A stretch of 64,000 nucleotides of DNA from Panagrolaimus kolymaensis. Taxonomy: Eukaryota > Nematoda > Chromadorea > Rhabditida > Panagrolaimidae. Positions 1 to 10,799 of the stretch are shown here, one piece after another. Within the stretch, counting starts at the first letter, position 1, and each line of letters opens with the position of its first letter. The notes beneath the pieces are model-generated. The model searched no databases. It saw only the letters and a program-made list of their open reading frames with translations, and was not told the DNA's origin. The stretch is from positions 2,542,001-2,606,000 of the forward strand of contig JAJQJQ010000008.1 in the NCBI GenBank assembly GCA_028622995.1, read 5' to 3'. The position numbers and the translations under genes are program-made.

Positions 1-185
1 AATTGATCCAGAATACGGTAGCATTTCAGTGTATAATAAAATCTTCAAAGAAACATTTCGTTTGGAAATTACTACGAAACGTAAGTTTCTGTTTAATGCA
101 AAGTCTTGAAATAATTTTTAATTAAGTTAATTATAGTCATCAGAGAAAGTAAAGATGTAGATGTGAAAAAAATGTTTAAAGAAAT

Positions 186-939
186 CAGGGTTCGCAACAA
201 ACCGACAACTTTGTCTGTTTCGACCGACTCTTGTCGGTTTGAACCGACAAATTTTTTTTTCTCAAAAAATTGCAAATTATTAATATTCTATCTATGGAGA
301 TTATATAAAAATTAATTTTATAGTTAAAAACATAATTCTTTAATAAACCGACAAACCGACAATAGCAACAGACAAACAGACAATTGTCGGTTCGTGACCG
401 ACTCCTTGTCGGTTTCAAACCGACAACAGAGACCGACAAACCGACAATTGTCTGTTTCAAACCGACACAATTTTTTGATTTTAAAATTTTTAAATGATTT
501 TTAAGGACGAAACCAGTTAAAAGTAATCTAAATTTTACATTTTAAATTTTTTGAAGGAATTGGAACTTAAAAATGCAGTAAAATAATCACAAATAAAAAA
601 ATTTTGAAAAAATAAACAGAAAAAATCAAAAAATTGTGTCGGTTTGAAACAGACAATTGTCGGTTTGTCGGTCTCTGTTGTCGGTTTGAAACCGACAAGG
701 AGTCGGTCACGAACCGACAATTGTCTGTTTGTCTGTTGCTATTGTCGGTTTGTCGGTTTCAATTGTGGGTTTGTCGGTTTATTAAAGAATTATGTTTTTA
801 ACTATAAAATTAATTTTTATATAATCTCCATAGATAGAATATTAATAATTTGCAATTTTTTGAGAAAAAAAAATTTGTCGGTTCAAACCGACAAGAGTCG
901 GTCGAAACAGACAAAGTTGTCGGTTTGTTGCGAACCCTG
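186..939. mobile_element. hAT-type foldback MITE, family 1, with 8-bp TSD
   Basis: The element begins CAGGGTTCGCAAC and ends with the exact inverse GTTGCGAACCCTG. It is flanked by a perfect 8-bp duplication AAAGAAAT (178-185 and 940-947). CAGGG termini and 8-bp TSDs are hallmarks of the hAT superfamily. It is almost entirely palindromic: arms about 186-476 and 632-939 around an AT-rich centre. The right arm has an extra stretch near 755-780 that the left lacks. Both arms are packed with GTCGGTT/AACCGAC motifs, which could be subterminal transposase sites (inference). It encodes no transposase; the mirrored open frames in the arms are artefacts of the palindrome. Confidence 0.93.
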
Positions 940-985
940 AAAGAAATAAAACCAAAAATTTATGAAAAACTTGGATATTGTGCTT

Positions 986-1689
986 CAATATACGATTTCA
1001 ACAATTTTTTCGCCACGTAAAGGAATTTACAATTTTTTATTGTAATTTTTGAAATGGTTTTTAATAATTTTTGATATTAAAAACGTATTTGTGAGGTGGT
1101 AAGGATGCTAATGATACCAAATTTCATTACGATTGATAACAATTTGGCGACTATTGGACAATTCCACCTTCAATCGAACATCAAATTATCTGGTTCTACT
1201 CTAAGCAAAATCTGAATAGTAATTAAAATCCCTCGTGTCGAGAAGAATATGATTGACTCGTTTTTTTTTGAAAAAGCCGGAGGATCCTTCAATTTTCTAA
1301 AGTTTTTGCAAAAAAAGAGCTTGAATATGCTTAAATATGCCTATGTCATTAGATGAAATGCTATATATTTCTGAATACTCCGTCTTTTACACAAAAAAAA
1401 AACGAGTCAACTAAATTCTTCTTGACTCGAGGAATTTTAATTACTATACAGATTTTGCTTAGAGTAGAACCAGATAATCTGATGTTTGATTGAAGGTAAA
1501 ATTGACCGGTAATCCGTCAAATTTTTATTAATCGTAATGAAATTTGGTATCATTAGCATCCTTACCACCACACAAATACGTTTTTAATATCAAAAATTAT
1601 TAATAACCATATCATAAATATAAATTACATTTAAAACTGAAAAAAAGTCGTCGGGTTTCGAAGCGGTTAACAATGAGTTTATAGTGCTT
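986..1689. mobile_element. Palindromic insertion in gene A exon 2, GTGCTT duplication
   Basis: This stretch interrupts the Hsp70-like exon directly after GTGCTT (980-985) and ends with a second GTGCTT (1684-1689); removing it with one GTGCTT gives the expected GYCACIYIHEYHG reading. Within it, 1052-1270 and 1390-1608 form long imperfect inverted arms (shared sequence includes GGTAAGGATGCTAATGATAC and its complement). The arms do not reach the insertion ends, so the class is unclear: a foldback element with eroded ends or a nested event. It has no coding capacity. Confidence 0.7.
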
Positions 1690-3700
1690 GTATTTATATT
1701 CATGAATATCATGGAAGTGAAATTCGTAAATCTTTAATTGAAAAAGGAAAAAAATTCGGATTTTTAAATGTTCAAATTATTAATTGGGATATTTCGCTTT
1801 ATTTGGATTTTATTTCACAAATAAAACAAATACCTAAAAATGGTGATATTATTTGGATATTTTACTTCGGAAATATATATATATGGAAAAAAGTAAACTT
1901 TAAAGCAAAACTGCTAAAAAGGATTGGATGTGAAACAAAGGAAAAATTCTTCGAAATAATGCATATAGAAAAAAATGATTATGGCAATAAAATAAATCCG
2001 GATATTTTTATTTACACAATGTGTGATACACTTGATTTAAACTTAATAAAAACATTGTATCCAAAATGTCAATGTTTTGAAGTAACGCCGAGTAATGATT
2101 ATTCGAAAATCGCTTTAATAAAAGCTCGAATAATGGCAAAAGATAAAGAGTTATTAGATTTTGATGTGGATGCCCAACTATTTGAAGATATCGATGTTAA
2201 AATAAATGAAAAAATAGTTATGTCAATAAAAATGTGTGAGTCATTGCCTTTTTTGAAGACTATGACAATTTATAGCAGTGAAATGTTTTTTAAAGTAAAC
2301 TAATTTAACATAAATTTCAATGTTAATAATTTTTAACCATCTTCCAGATTTTTGTTGGAGGGTTATTTAAAGAAGAATTTCAAGTCATTCCGCCAAATGA
2401 AAGCTTTCAACCAAATGAAATTGTTGTAAAAATAGATTCAAATAGAATTATAACTATCGAGATTATTTCTGGGTCATACGTAATTCCAAAGAAAATAAAT
2501 GCAACTGAAAACATAAATGTGGTTGGAATAGATTTGGGAATTTCGAGATGTTTTGCGGCTGTAGATCGTCGAAATGGAATTGAAACTATAGCTTTGGATA
2601 ATACAGGAGAAAGACATCTTCCATCATTTGTTTCTTTTTATGAAGAAAATGAATTATGCGGCCAGATTGTTGTAAATCGATTACAACAAAATTCAAAATC
2701 TACAGTTTTCGATTCAAAACGAATTATTGGAAGAAATTTTAATGAAGTTAAAATTGATTCAAATTGGCCGTTTGCAGTATTAGAATCTAAAGACAAACCT
2801 ACGATTATTGTTCAAAGTCAAAATGGTCCTATATCTTTTTCTCCGGAAGAAATTTCAGCAGTTTTATTAAAACAAATAAAGAAAAAAGCTGAAGAAATTC
2901 AAGGAAAAGAATTAAATCAAGTTGTAATAACTGTGCCAGCAAGTTTTAGTACACACCAAAAGCAGGCAACTAAGGACGCTGCAATACAGGCTGGATGGAA
3001 CGTTGTGTATTTGTTTCCCGAACCTATTGCAGCTGCTTTTGCTTATTTTGTTGATCGTCCAATTCCAAATGAATTTACAATTTTGTTGTTTGATTTTGGT
3101 GGTGGAACTCTTGATGTTTGTGTTATTAAAGTGGTTAACGAAAATTTGAATATTATAGCTACAGGAGGCGATGCAAATCTTGGTGGAAGAGATTTTGATA
3201 ATATTTTATTTAACCACTTTTCGCAAATTTTGGAAGATCGTTACACAATAAAAGTAAATTCAAAAGAAAAATTAAAGTATTTATTATTACAAAAATGCAT
3301 GGAAATCAAACATAATTTATCTGTAAGAAAAGAGGATATGTAAGTATAAAACTTGCTTATTTTGTTAAAATTGTCTATTTTTAGATTAGATGTCAGTGAT
3401 TTTGACACACATTTAGAAGGCACAGTAACCATTGCCACTCATGAGTTAGAAACAATGTCAACAAAACTTTTGGAAAAAACTCAAAATGTTATTATTGGAA
3501 CTCTTTCAACAACAGAATATACCTCAAAAGATATACATAAAGTTTTATTAGTTGGTGGAAGTTCTCGAATGCCGATGGTTCGAGAGTTATTAAGGAAAAT
3601 GTTTACAAAAGCCGAGCATTGTTGCGAAGAAAATCCTGATGAAGTTGTTGCCATTGGAGCTGCTAATTATGCATATCATATAGCCAAAAATCTGAAATAA

Positions 3701-4270
3701 TTTTTTAATGAATGTTTTCTGTTAATTCAGTAGTTTTAATAAATTTTTCTTTATCGCCTATTATGTTGCTGTATATTTAAAAAAAATTAATTAAATAAAA
3801 AATGTAAAGACGTTTTTTTAAGATTTATGAAAGCTTAAACAGTTATTTTACATCTATCAGAATCACCTTTTCGAAGTCATTCACATTAAATTTTTGAGAA
3901 ATAAAAGAAAAAAGTGTGGCGAAGTTTAAATTTTTCTTTTTAACCCCGAAAGGCAAACTTAGATTTTTATGCTTGTAATAAGTCTATAAAATAACATTCA
4001 AATTATCTTATCCTATTATTCATTCAATTAAACAGTGGAGACTTAATTTTGCAACAAAAATACGCGTTTATTTTCGAATAATTTGGGCAATAAAATTTTT
4101 TTTCAAAAATCATATAATTATTATGAAAAATTTATTATGACAAAATAAAATTATTATTGTTTTAAGAAAAAGAAATCAAAAAAATTAAAAGAAAATAGAT
4201 TTTCAACATTTGAAATAATCAAAAATGAAAAAAAAATATTATACAATTTTAAAAAGAAATTTTAGAATGG
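3701..4270. other. Intergenic, convergent 3' ends of gene A and MDT-15-like copy 1
   Basis: The stretch is AT-rich with AATAAA-type sequences and no coding signal. It contains the empty hAT target site GCTTAAAC (3833-3840), which is occupied by a MITE in the two later units. Confidence 0.7.
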
Positions 4271-6019
4271 CTAAATCACAAGTCTTTCCATGCTTATACA
4301 AATCAAATATTGTGTTTCCATCTTAATCAAGGTTTCAGTTAATTTTATTTTTAAATTTGTCAAAACTTTTGATACATCAGAATCAATTTGAAGTTCTCCC
4401 ATATTTTTACAAATTTTTTCGAGTTGAATGCTGAAAAAAATGTTTATTTCGTTAAAAAAAACAGAGATGTTGCCGACGATTATTTTTTGTTTGTAATTTT
4501 TTCTCTCAATTTCTTACCTTAATTCTTGAATATTATTCAATAAAGTGCGAGAAATCTTTTCATCTCTTGAAAAATGGTTGAAATCTTTTTGAACCATGTC
4601 AACATAAGCAAAGAGGACCTTGTCAAGAGTTTTGGCAAACTCATGCATCATAGCTTCAGAGAGTTCATGATCTGGACAATTTATCTAAAAAATAAATATT
4701 TCCGTTAAAATGTTCAATTTCAAAACCAAAGTTTATTTTTACCTGCATTAAAAATTTATGAGTTTCATTAAGTTGAGTAAATATATCAACTACAGAGCTA
4801 CTGCAATTTGCATGCTGAGAAATTTGGGGAAAGTTACTTGATTTATCAAAATTATAAGCATTTCGAAGAATATCCATTGAATGTTCATCATTTTCATTCA
4901 ACCATTCCATAATGAAAGGTACAAACCATTCAGAAAATTCAGGAATTGCTGATTTAAAATTGTTTAAATTTGCTATGTATTTTAAATAAAACTTTTTGAC
5001 ACGCAAGAATAAATTTAAGTAATCCGAAGTTTTATAAATTTTAGTTGTTGTTGCCTGATTTTCGAGAAATATTTTTAGATCGTTTTGATAAGCAATCCAT
5101 AAAGTTTCAGCTGATAATTCACCGACATTAAGTTCATGGGAAAATTGATGGAAAATTGGAGTATAAATAAATTGGTCTTCTTCAATAATTTGTATTAGAT
5201 ATTCAAGTAAATCTTTCCAAAACTCAATCGAATTATTTTGGTCGCCATTTTTTTCTACACATTTATTGAACATATATTCATAAGTTGTATAAAATTTGAA
5301 AAAAATACTCTTAGCTTAGATTAAAATTTGGGGATTCGAAGGTTTGGTTTTCATTCAAAAATGCAATTTAAAATTTGTGATGATTGAAGAATAAATCCAT
5401 GCTCTTTTTTTAATAAGGAAAAATGGGAACACCAAAACTTGAATCCAAGTTCATAAAATAAAAACTCACAAATTCAAAAACTTTTTCTGTAATTTGCGAT
5501 TTATTGAAAAATTCCTTAATAAATTTAGCTAAGAAATCATCTGAGCCGTTGCGTTCCTAAAATTAATATTTTTTGATATTTTTAAAAATCTTTGTTGTAT
5601 TCTCACTTTTAAATCTGTTGTTGTTTTCGTAGTTTCGCTGCCGGTTAGTTCCGTGGATGGCGTAGTTCCATCCAAAGCAGTGGAAGAATACTTTGAAGTT
5701 AATGCATATTTTTTACTGATATTAAGTGCATTAAAAACTGCTTTTAAAGTCAATAAACATTCATTTTTTGATTTGCACTTTTGGAATATATCGGTTTCAA
5801 TTAAATATGCATCAGTGAACAATGAAAAATCCAATCCTATTTCAATGGTTTTAATTAATTCTTTTTCACTGAAACAAATTTATCTCATTTTTTAAATAAA
5901 TTTTAATTTTTGGAAACTTACATTTCATAAACAATTTTATCGCGAAATATTTGTGATGGCCAATCTTCACTGCAAACAACAAGGTCCGAGTGGACGTCAG
6001 GCGTTTCTTGTTGTTGCAT
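4271..6019 (-). CDS. KIX-domain protein, Mediator subunit 15 (MDT-15)-like, array copy 1
   Basis: Six exons: 5922-6019, 5607-5868, 5470-5556, 4743-5309, 4518-4684 and 4271-4430. They join in frame to 446 aa, starting MQQQETPDVHSDLVVC. Residues about 18-90 (EDWPSQIFRDKIV, then an IFQKCKSKNECLLTLKAVFNAL stretch) match the KIX domain of nematode MDT-15/MED15, which binds activation domains of transcription factors such as lipid and stress regulators. Downstream comes a short Ser/Thr-rich segment, then a helical region with no recognised domain. The long Gln-rich middle typical of MED15 is missing and the protein is much shorter than MDT-15, so this is a paralogue or derived copy, not the core subunit. 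The acceptor of exon 4 (CTAAG) is weak and its exact start is uncertain. It is divergent from the F-box-like gene. Confidence 0.68.
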
Positions 6020-6817
6020 TGTTGTAATCTTAGGAATGTTTAAAGTTTTTCTCAAGCAAGTTTGATTTTAACAATTTAAAAAGTACGCTGAAATTTAACC
6101 AATTTTAAGTTACGGAAAAACAAATCAAAAACAAGAATGTTTGAAACAAGTAAAAAGAAACAAATTCAATAAATTTCTGTTCTTCTTGCGGCAAGAAAAA
6201 AAAGATAGCAACCTAAAATAAAAAAGCATGCTATTGATTTTTATCTTGGAAGCTGGCAGCTGGAAAAAATTGGCAATGCCACTATTTTTATGCATCCCCC
6301 CTCGCGGCACCCTCTTCCCTTTTCCTATAAGCTGCCACCCACAGCTAAAACACTCACATGCAGAAAAAAAGGTAGTTTTCTCTTATTTTTTTTCATCCTC
6401 CTTTTTTGGTTGGAGATGGAAAAGATGCATGAACAACAAATGCGACGCGACATTAGTACCATGAAGGCTTCAAAAGTAAACAAAAAAAACATGTGCGCCC
6501 AGTGTCAGTCAGAGTAACAGCTAAAAGGCGCAAAATTAATCAATAAATTAAGTTTGAATCCTTTTCTTTATCTCAAATTCTTTCCAAGAAAAATAGCTAT
6601 TCTTGTGACCTGGATTAATTCAAATGATAGAACTCATGAAAAATAAGGTCACTTTCTTCCTTCGAAAGTTCACTAAAAATATATCTCTAAGGGCAAAAAA
6701 AGAAATAAGAGGTTGGGCAGGCAGTCAGAAAAAAAAAATATAACTTTATTCTTATTTTTTCCTAACTTATTTTTCATTTTCTATGCTCAATTGATTTGAT
6801 CTAAAGCTGCTGAAATT
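6020..6817. other. Divergent intergenic region between MDT-15-like and F-box-like genes (copies at 16749-17546 and 27478-28275)
   Basis: This 798-bp head-to-head spacer probably carries both promoters. It contains homopolymer A/T runs, a short GC-richer stretch around 6240-6350, and open frames without protein-like composition. No clear TATA box was identified. Confidence 0.5.
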
Positions 6818-7651
6818 ATGACTCCCAATTATTTTATCCATCCAAATCCCGCTGCTTTTGATGTCGTTGGTCATCAAAATTTTCCACTTCCATTTGGAAT
6901 TATTTCTTATATAACTCAAAATCCAAAATCCGCCAATGGACTATTAAATCTACAAAAAACTTGCAAATATTTTTTTCTCAAAAATAAAATAATTTTTTGT
7001 GATAAAGATTTTTGGCAAAGAAATAATGAATTGTATTGTTATACCATTCACAACCTTTATGGAAGAAAAATTTGTTTTGATGATTACATTAACAAATTTA
7101 AATTTTGGTTGGTTGAAGGTTTAACAAGTGATGGTAAAAATCCATTACAAATTCCAAAATATATTTATCGTTGCACCCTTAATTATTTATATATTCCAAA
7201 ACAAAATTTAACTTTGAAAGAAATTGATTTTCTTATGGATGGCGGAAAAATTACTTGGTTGAATTTGTGGAACACAAACATTAAAAATAGCAATGGTGTC
7301 TTAGTTTCAATAGACAAAATTCTTCTCAAAGTTCCGATTGTTGAACGTTTGGATTATCATTGCGAAAATGAAATTTATACGAATGAAACCTTTGAAAATA
7401 TAAAACTATTAACACCAAACTCAAAATGGAATGAAATCAAAATTTTAATTACCAAAGTTTCCTTAAAGATTGATATTACACTTTTATGCAATTTTATTCG
7501 AATGAATGCCACTGAAGAAACTTGTTATTCATTTCTTTTAAAAACAGATGAAAACAATGAATTGTATGAAAAAATTGTCCAAAAAGCGTTTGATAAAATT
7601 ACTGAAAATTATGAAAATAAATATGTAAAACCTGAAATCTCTTTTGATTAA
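6818..7651 (+). CDS. F-box-like protein (nematode CKYF family), array copy 1
   Basis: A single exon of 277 aa. Residues about 22-53 (FPLPFGIISYITQNP, then LLNLQKTCKYFF) form a short helical module like the degenerate F-box of the large family seen in panagrolaimid nematodes. The following region, with LMDGGKITWLNLW and IDITLLCNFIRMNATEE blocks, is shared with the copies at 17547, 28276 and 30427 and may be a divergent substrate-recognition region. F-box proteins link substrates to SCF ubiquitin ligases; no substrate can be read from the sequence. The start is the first ATG after a stop-containing leader. AATAAA signals follow at about 7700. The F-box assignment is by pattern, not by search. 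Confidence 0.72.
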   Translation: MTPNYFIHPNPAAFDVVGHQNFPLPFGIISYITQNPKSANGLLNLQKTCKYFFLKNKIIFCDKDFWQRNNELYCYTIHNLYGRKICFDDYINKFKFWLVEGLTSDGKNPLQIPKYIYRCTLNYLYIPKQNLTLKEIDFLMDGGKITWLNLWNTNIKNSNGVLVSIDKILLKVPIVERLDYHCENEIYTNETFENIKLLTPNSKWNEIKILITKVSLKIDITLLCNFIRMNATEETCYSFLLKTDENNELYEKIVQKAFDKITENYENKYVKPEISFD

Positions 7652-8295
7652 TCTTTTTTTCTTCAGATTCAACCGAATTTTTTTTGTTTATTCATATTTA
7701 TTTTTTTAATAAAACTGTTTCTTTTAAATAAAATCTTTCTCAACTTTAGATGATTGATTGCTTTTTAAAAAATTTTTGTATAAAAGTAGACCTAATCTTT
7801 CATATTGTTGTTTGCGATAATGAGAAGTGAGATGTTATGCCGCAGTGGATGGGAAAACTAATTAGAAAATCTAATTCTTTGTAAATTCCGAGCGTTATTG
7901 ATTAAAATTATTTGTCCATTTAATTTTTTAAATAACTTTTTTTTAAATAATTTTATGAAAGAAAAAATACCGCTATCATTTAGGAAAAACAGTTTAGGTA
8001 GTATCGTAAACCACATACCGAACAAGTGCCAAATTATCTAATGAGAAGGATAAAATTAGGGCTTTTAAGTTCTTTTTCTATTTTACTTTAAATTGTCATT
8101 TAATTGTGTAAAATAAATAAAAAAAAAAATTGTTATCTATAAAAGATGAAGCTTGTTCTTTTTTTACACAAAGATTTTGCAGCGAGTAATGCTTTTATTG
8201 ATAAAAACTAAAAACGTTAAAAAAAGATTATTAGTTTTTATTGATTTTTATTTTTTACTGGATTTTTATTTAATTTGAGACAATTAATTTTGAAA
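7652..8295. promoter_or_regulatory. Upstream region of Hsp70-like B with conserved promoter block (copy at 18381-19024)
   Basis: About 8130-8270 is a block conserved upstream of genes B, C (about 10930-11080) and D (about 31990-32130). It contains GTTATCTATAAAAGATGAAGC, with a TATAAAAG box, then GTTCT(C/T)TT, then TTTGCAGC(A/G)A about 30 bp later, then an AAACGTTNAAAAAA stretch ending roughly 30-60 bp before ATG. Gene D has a degraded TATA (CTAAAAAAAATG). No clean heat-shock element (alternating GAA/TTC at 5-bp steps) was found. The rest is AT-rich with no gene. Confidence 0.55.
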
Positions 8296-10783
8296 ATGTC
8301 TTTTCAAGTTGGAATTTTCCCAATGGATGGTAAAGTTGCAGTGTATAATGAAAACAATAAAGAAACAATTAATTTTAAAATTACAACGAAAAGTAAGTTT
8401 TTAAAGAATGCAAAAGTTTTGAAGCTATTTTTAAAAAAACTAAAATTATAGTTCGCGAAGAAAGTAAAAAAGAAGACATTGAAAAAATGTTTAAAGAAAT
8501 AAAAACAAAAATTATTGGAAAACCTGGATATGTTTGTATTTATTTGCTTTACTATTACAATAATCAAATTCGTATAAATTTTATTGAAAAAGGAAAAGAA
8601 TTTGGATTTATGAATGTTCAAATTATTAATGAGAATATGTCACTTTATTTAGAATATATTACACAAATAAATCAAAAACCAAAAAACGGTGATATTATTT
8701 GGATGTACAAGTACGGAAGTCTACATATATGGAAAAAAGTAAATTCTAAAGCTAAAATGGTAAAAATGCTTGGATGTGGAACCAAGGAAAGATTTATTGA
8801 AATAATGCAAAAAGAAAAAAATGATAATGGCAACGAAATAACCTCAGATATTTTTATTTATAATAAGTTCGATTCTGCTGATTTGAACTTTATAAAGAGT
8901 ATGTTTCCAAAATGTCAATGTTTTGAAGTACTATCAAATATGAATTTTTCGGTACCCGCTTTAATAAAAGCTCGAATAATGGCAAAAGATGAAGAAGTTT
9001 TAGATTTTGATGTGGATGCGCAACTCGATGAAGATATTGATGTTAAAATAAATGAAAACGTAGTTATGTCAATAAAAAAGTACGAATCATTACCTTTTGA
9101 AAAAACATTGTCACTGCATGATGATAACGAAAAGGTCCTTAAAGTAATTTCACTTTTTACATTATTTTTTTAGTTTTAAAAATGTTTAAACGCTTTAGAT
9201 ATTTTCTTTTGGTGTGCTTCGAGATGAAATTAAGGTATCACAGATAAAAGAAATTTATAAATCAGATAGAATTTTGGTAAAAATTGACGAAAATGGAATA
9301 ATAACAATTGATACTGCTATGCCTTCTGTTAATGTAAGATGTATATATTTTTTCTTATATTTATTTATTAACTTAATTTTAATAGTGTCTTACAAAACAG
9401 TTAGCTATAAAATATGAAAAGAAAGAAACAACTAATTTACAATCTTGGGTATGACATTTAAAAAAAAAAATTTATTTTTGTTGATAAATTACAGATAACT
9501 GCGAATCAAAGCAAAAATTCGGAGCACGTTTTAACTTCATTTGAAAAACGAAGCATGATATCAATTGATGACAATAACAGTAATATAGTGGGAATAGATC
9601 TTGGAACAACACGTTGTTTTGCAGCTGTGAATAGAAGAAATAAAATTGAAACTATAGCATTAGATAATACAGGAGAAAGACCCCTCCCCTCTTATGTATC
9701 TTTTAATGATGAAAAAGATTTATGTGGCCAAATTGTTATAAATCAGTTTCAAAATAATGAAAAATCAACCGTTTATGATTCTAAGCGAATTATTGGGATG
9801 GATTTTACTGAAGTGGAAATTAATCAAACATGGTCTTTTAAAGTTGTCAATGATAAAAATAAACCAATAATTCTAATTAATGATGGAAAAATTAAAAAGG
9901 CCCCTGAAGAAATAGCAGCGGTTTTATTAAAACATATAAAACTAAAAGCTGAAGAAATTCAAGGAAAAGAATTGGGTGAAGTTGTAATAACCATTCCAGC
10001 AGATTTTAGTCAAAATCAAAAAATTGCAACTCATGTTGCTGCACTTTTAGCAGGATGGGAAACTGTGCATTTTTTAGCTGAACCAATTGCTGCTTCAATT
10101 GCATATTTTGTCGAACGACCTATCCCTTTAAATTTCAATTTGCTTTTATTTGATCTTGGTGGAGGCACCCTGGATATATCTATTTTTAAAATTGTAAAAG
10201 ACAAACTTAAAATTGAAGCCATCAATGGAGATGCAAATTTGGGTGGAAGAGATTTTGATAAATTATTATTTGATTATTTTAAAAGTTTTTTGAAAAAAGA
10301 AAATAACATAGAAATTGAAGAAAATGGCTCTCTAAAGTATCGTTTGATGGAAAAATCCATGGAAATTAAACATACTTTGTCCACAGAAACTGAAACAAGG
10401 TAAGATTTATTCTTTTTAAAGTAAAAGCTTTTTTAAAAATTATTCTTAGTTTGGATGTAAGTGATTTTAATAGCAAAACGGATAGTTATCTGAACATTAC
10501 ACGAGTTGAGTTTGAAAGAAAAGCATTTCCATTATTAAATCGCATACAAGAAACTTTAATCCAAACTTTATCCAATACAGATTACACTGCTCTTGATATA
10601 AATAAAATACTTCTTGTTGGTGGTGGAAGTAAGATGCCTATGATAAAAAGTTTAGTACAGGATATGTTTACAAATGCTGAACATTCATATGATAGACATC
10701 CTGATGAAATTATCGCTACAGGAGCTGCATATTATGCTTCATATTTAAGCTCACAAAACAATTCTTATTGCTCTTTAATGTAA
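8296..10783 (+). CDS. Hsp70-like double-domain protein B, array copy 1, CaaX C-terminus
   Basis: Six exons: 8296-8392, 8452-9143, 9199-9333, 9386-9448, 9495-10399 and 10450-10783. All phases agree and give 741 aa. Residues 1-~230 resemble a shrunken Hsp70 NBD: VGIF start without the LGTT loop, an IYLLYYYNNQIRINFIEKG helix like the Hsp70 PAYF-QRQAT region, and a degenerate phosphate-2 strand (GDIIWMYKYG). An LDFDV stretch like the interdomain linker follows, then an SBD-beta-like part to ~310 (ILVKIDENGIITI matches Hsp70 EVTFDIDANGILNV). Residues ~361-741 are a full canonical NBD: GIDLGTT, YDSKRIIG (catalytic Lys), LLLFDLGGGTLDI, NLGGRDFD, ILLVGGGSKMP. The protein ends right after the NBD with CSLM, a CaaX farnesylation motif; no SBD follows. 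Probably an ATP-binding protein, perhaps membrane-anchored (inference). Confidence 0.88.
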
Positions 10784-10799
10784 TTTTATAAAAAACGTA

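Larger units (their letters stand above)
2..3700 (+). pseudogene. Hsp70-like double-domain gene A, 5'-truncated by window and broken by two insertions
   Basis: The parts follow the intact paralogues at 8.3, 11.1 and 32.2 kb. Exon 1 is partial (2-80, VGID-type start cut by the window edge). Exon 2 is split into 137-185, 948-985 and 1690-2294. The rest of the substrate-binding-beta part and the NBD are 2348-3339, and the last exon is 3385-3700. Exon 2 carries a hAT MITE (186-939) and a second palindromic insertion (986-1689); removing both with one copy of each target duplication recovers one reading frame, so the gene was intact before them. The NBD keeps FDSKRIIG, LLFDFGGGTLDV, NLGGRDFD and LLVGGSSRMP, but phosphate loop 1 reads GIDLGIS instead of GIDLGT(T/S), losing the first Thr that contacts phosphate in Hsp70s. 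From about 3023 onward it is nearly identical to gene C, so it is an A/C chimera at the left edge of the array. Splicing around the insertions is possible but no good sites are seen. Confidence 0.8.

Noticed and set aside
185..940. Mirrored 91- and 98-aa open frames in the first MITE
   Set aside because: They are the two arms of the same palindrome read on opposite strands; the composition is repeat-derived.
6228..6517. Overlapping 78- and 75-aa frames (and their array copies)
   Set aside because: They lie in the divergent promoter region, overlap in two frames and have homopolymer-driven composition.
8100..8270. Heat-shock element in the Hsp70-like promoters
   Set aside because: GAAGCTTGTTC was checked but its GAA/TTC spacing does not fit the 5-bp alternation of HSEs.
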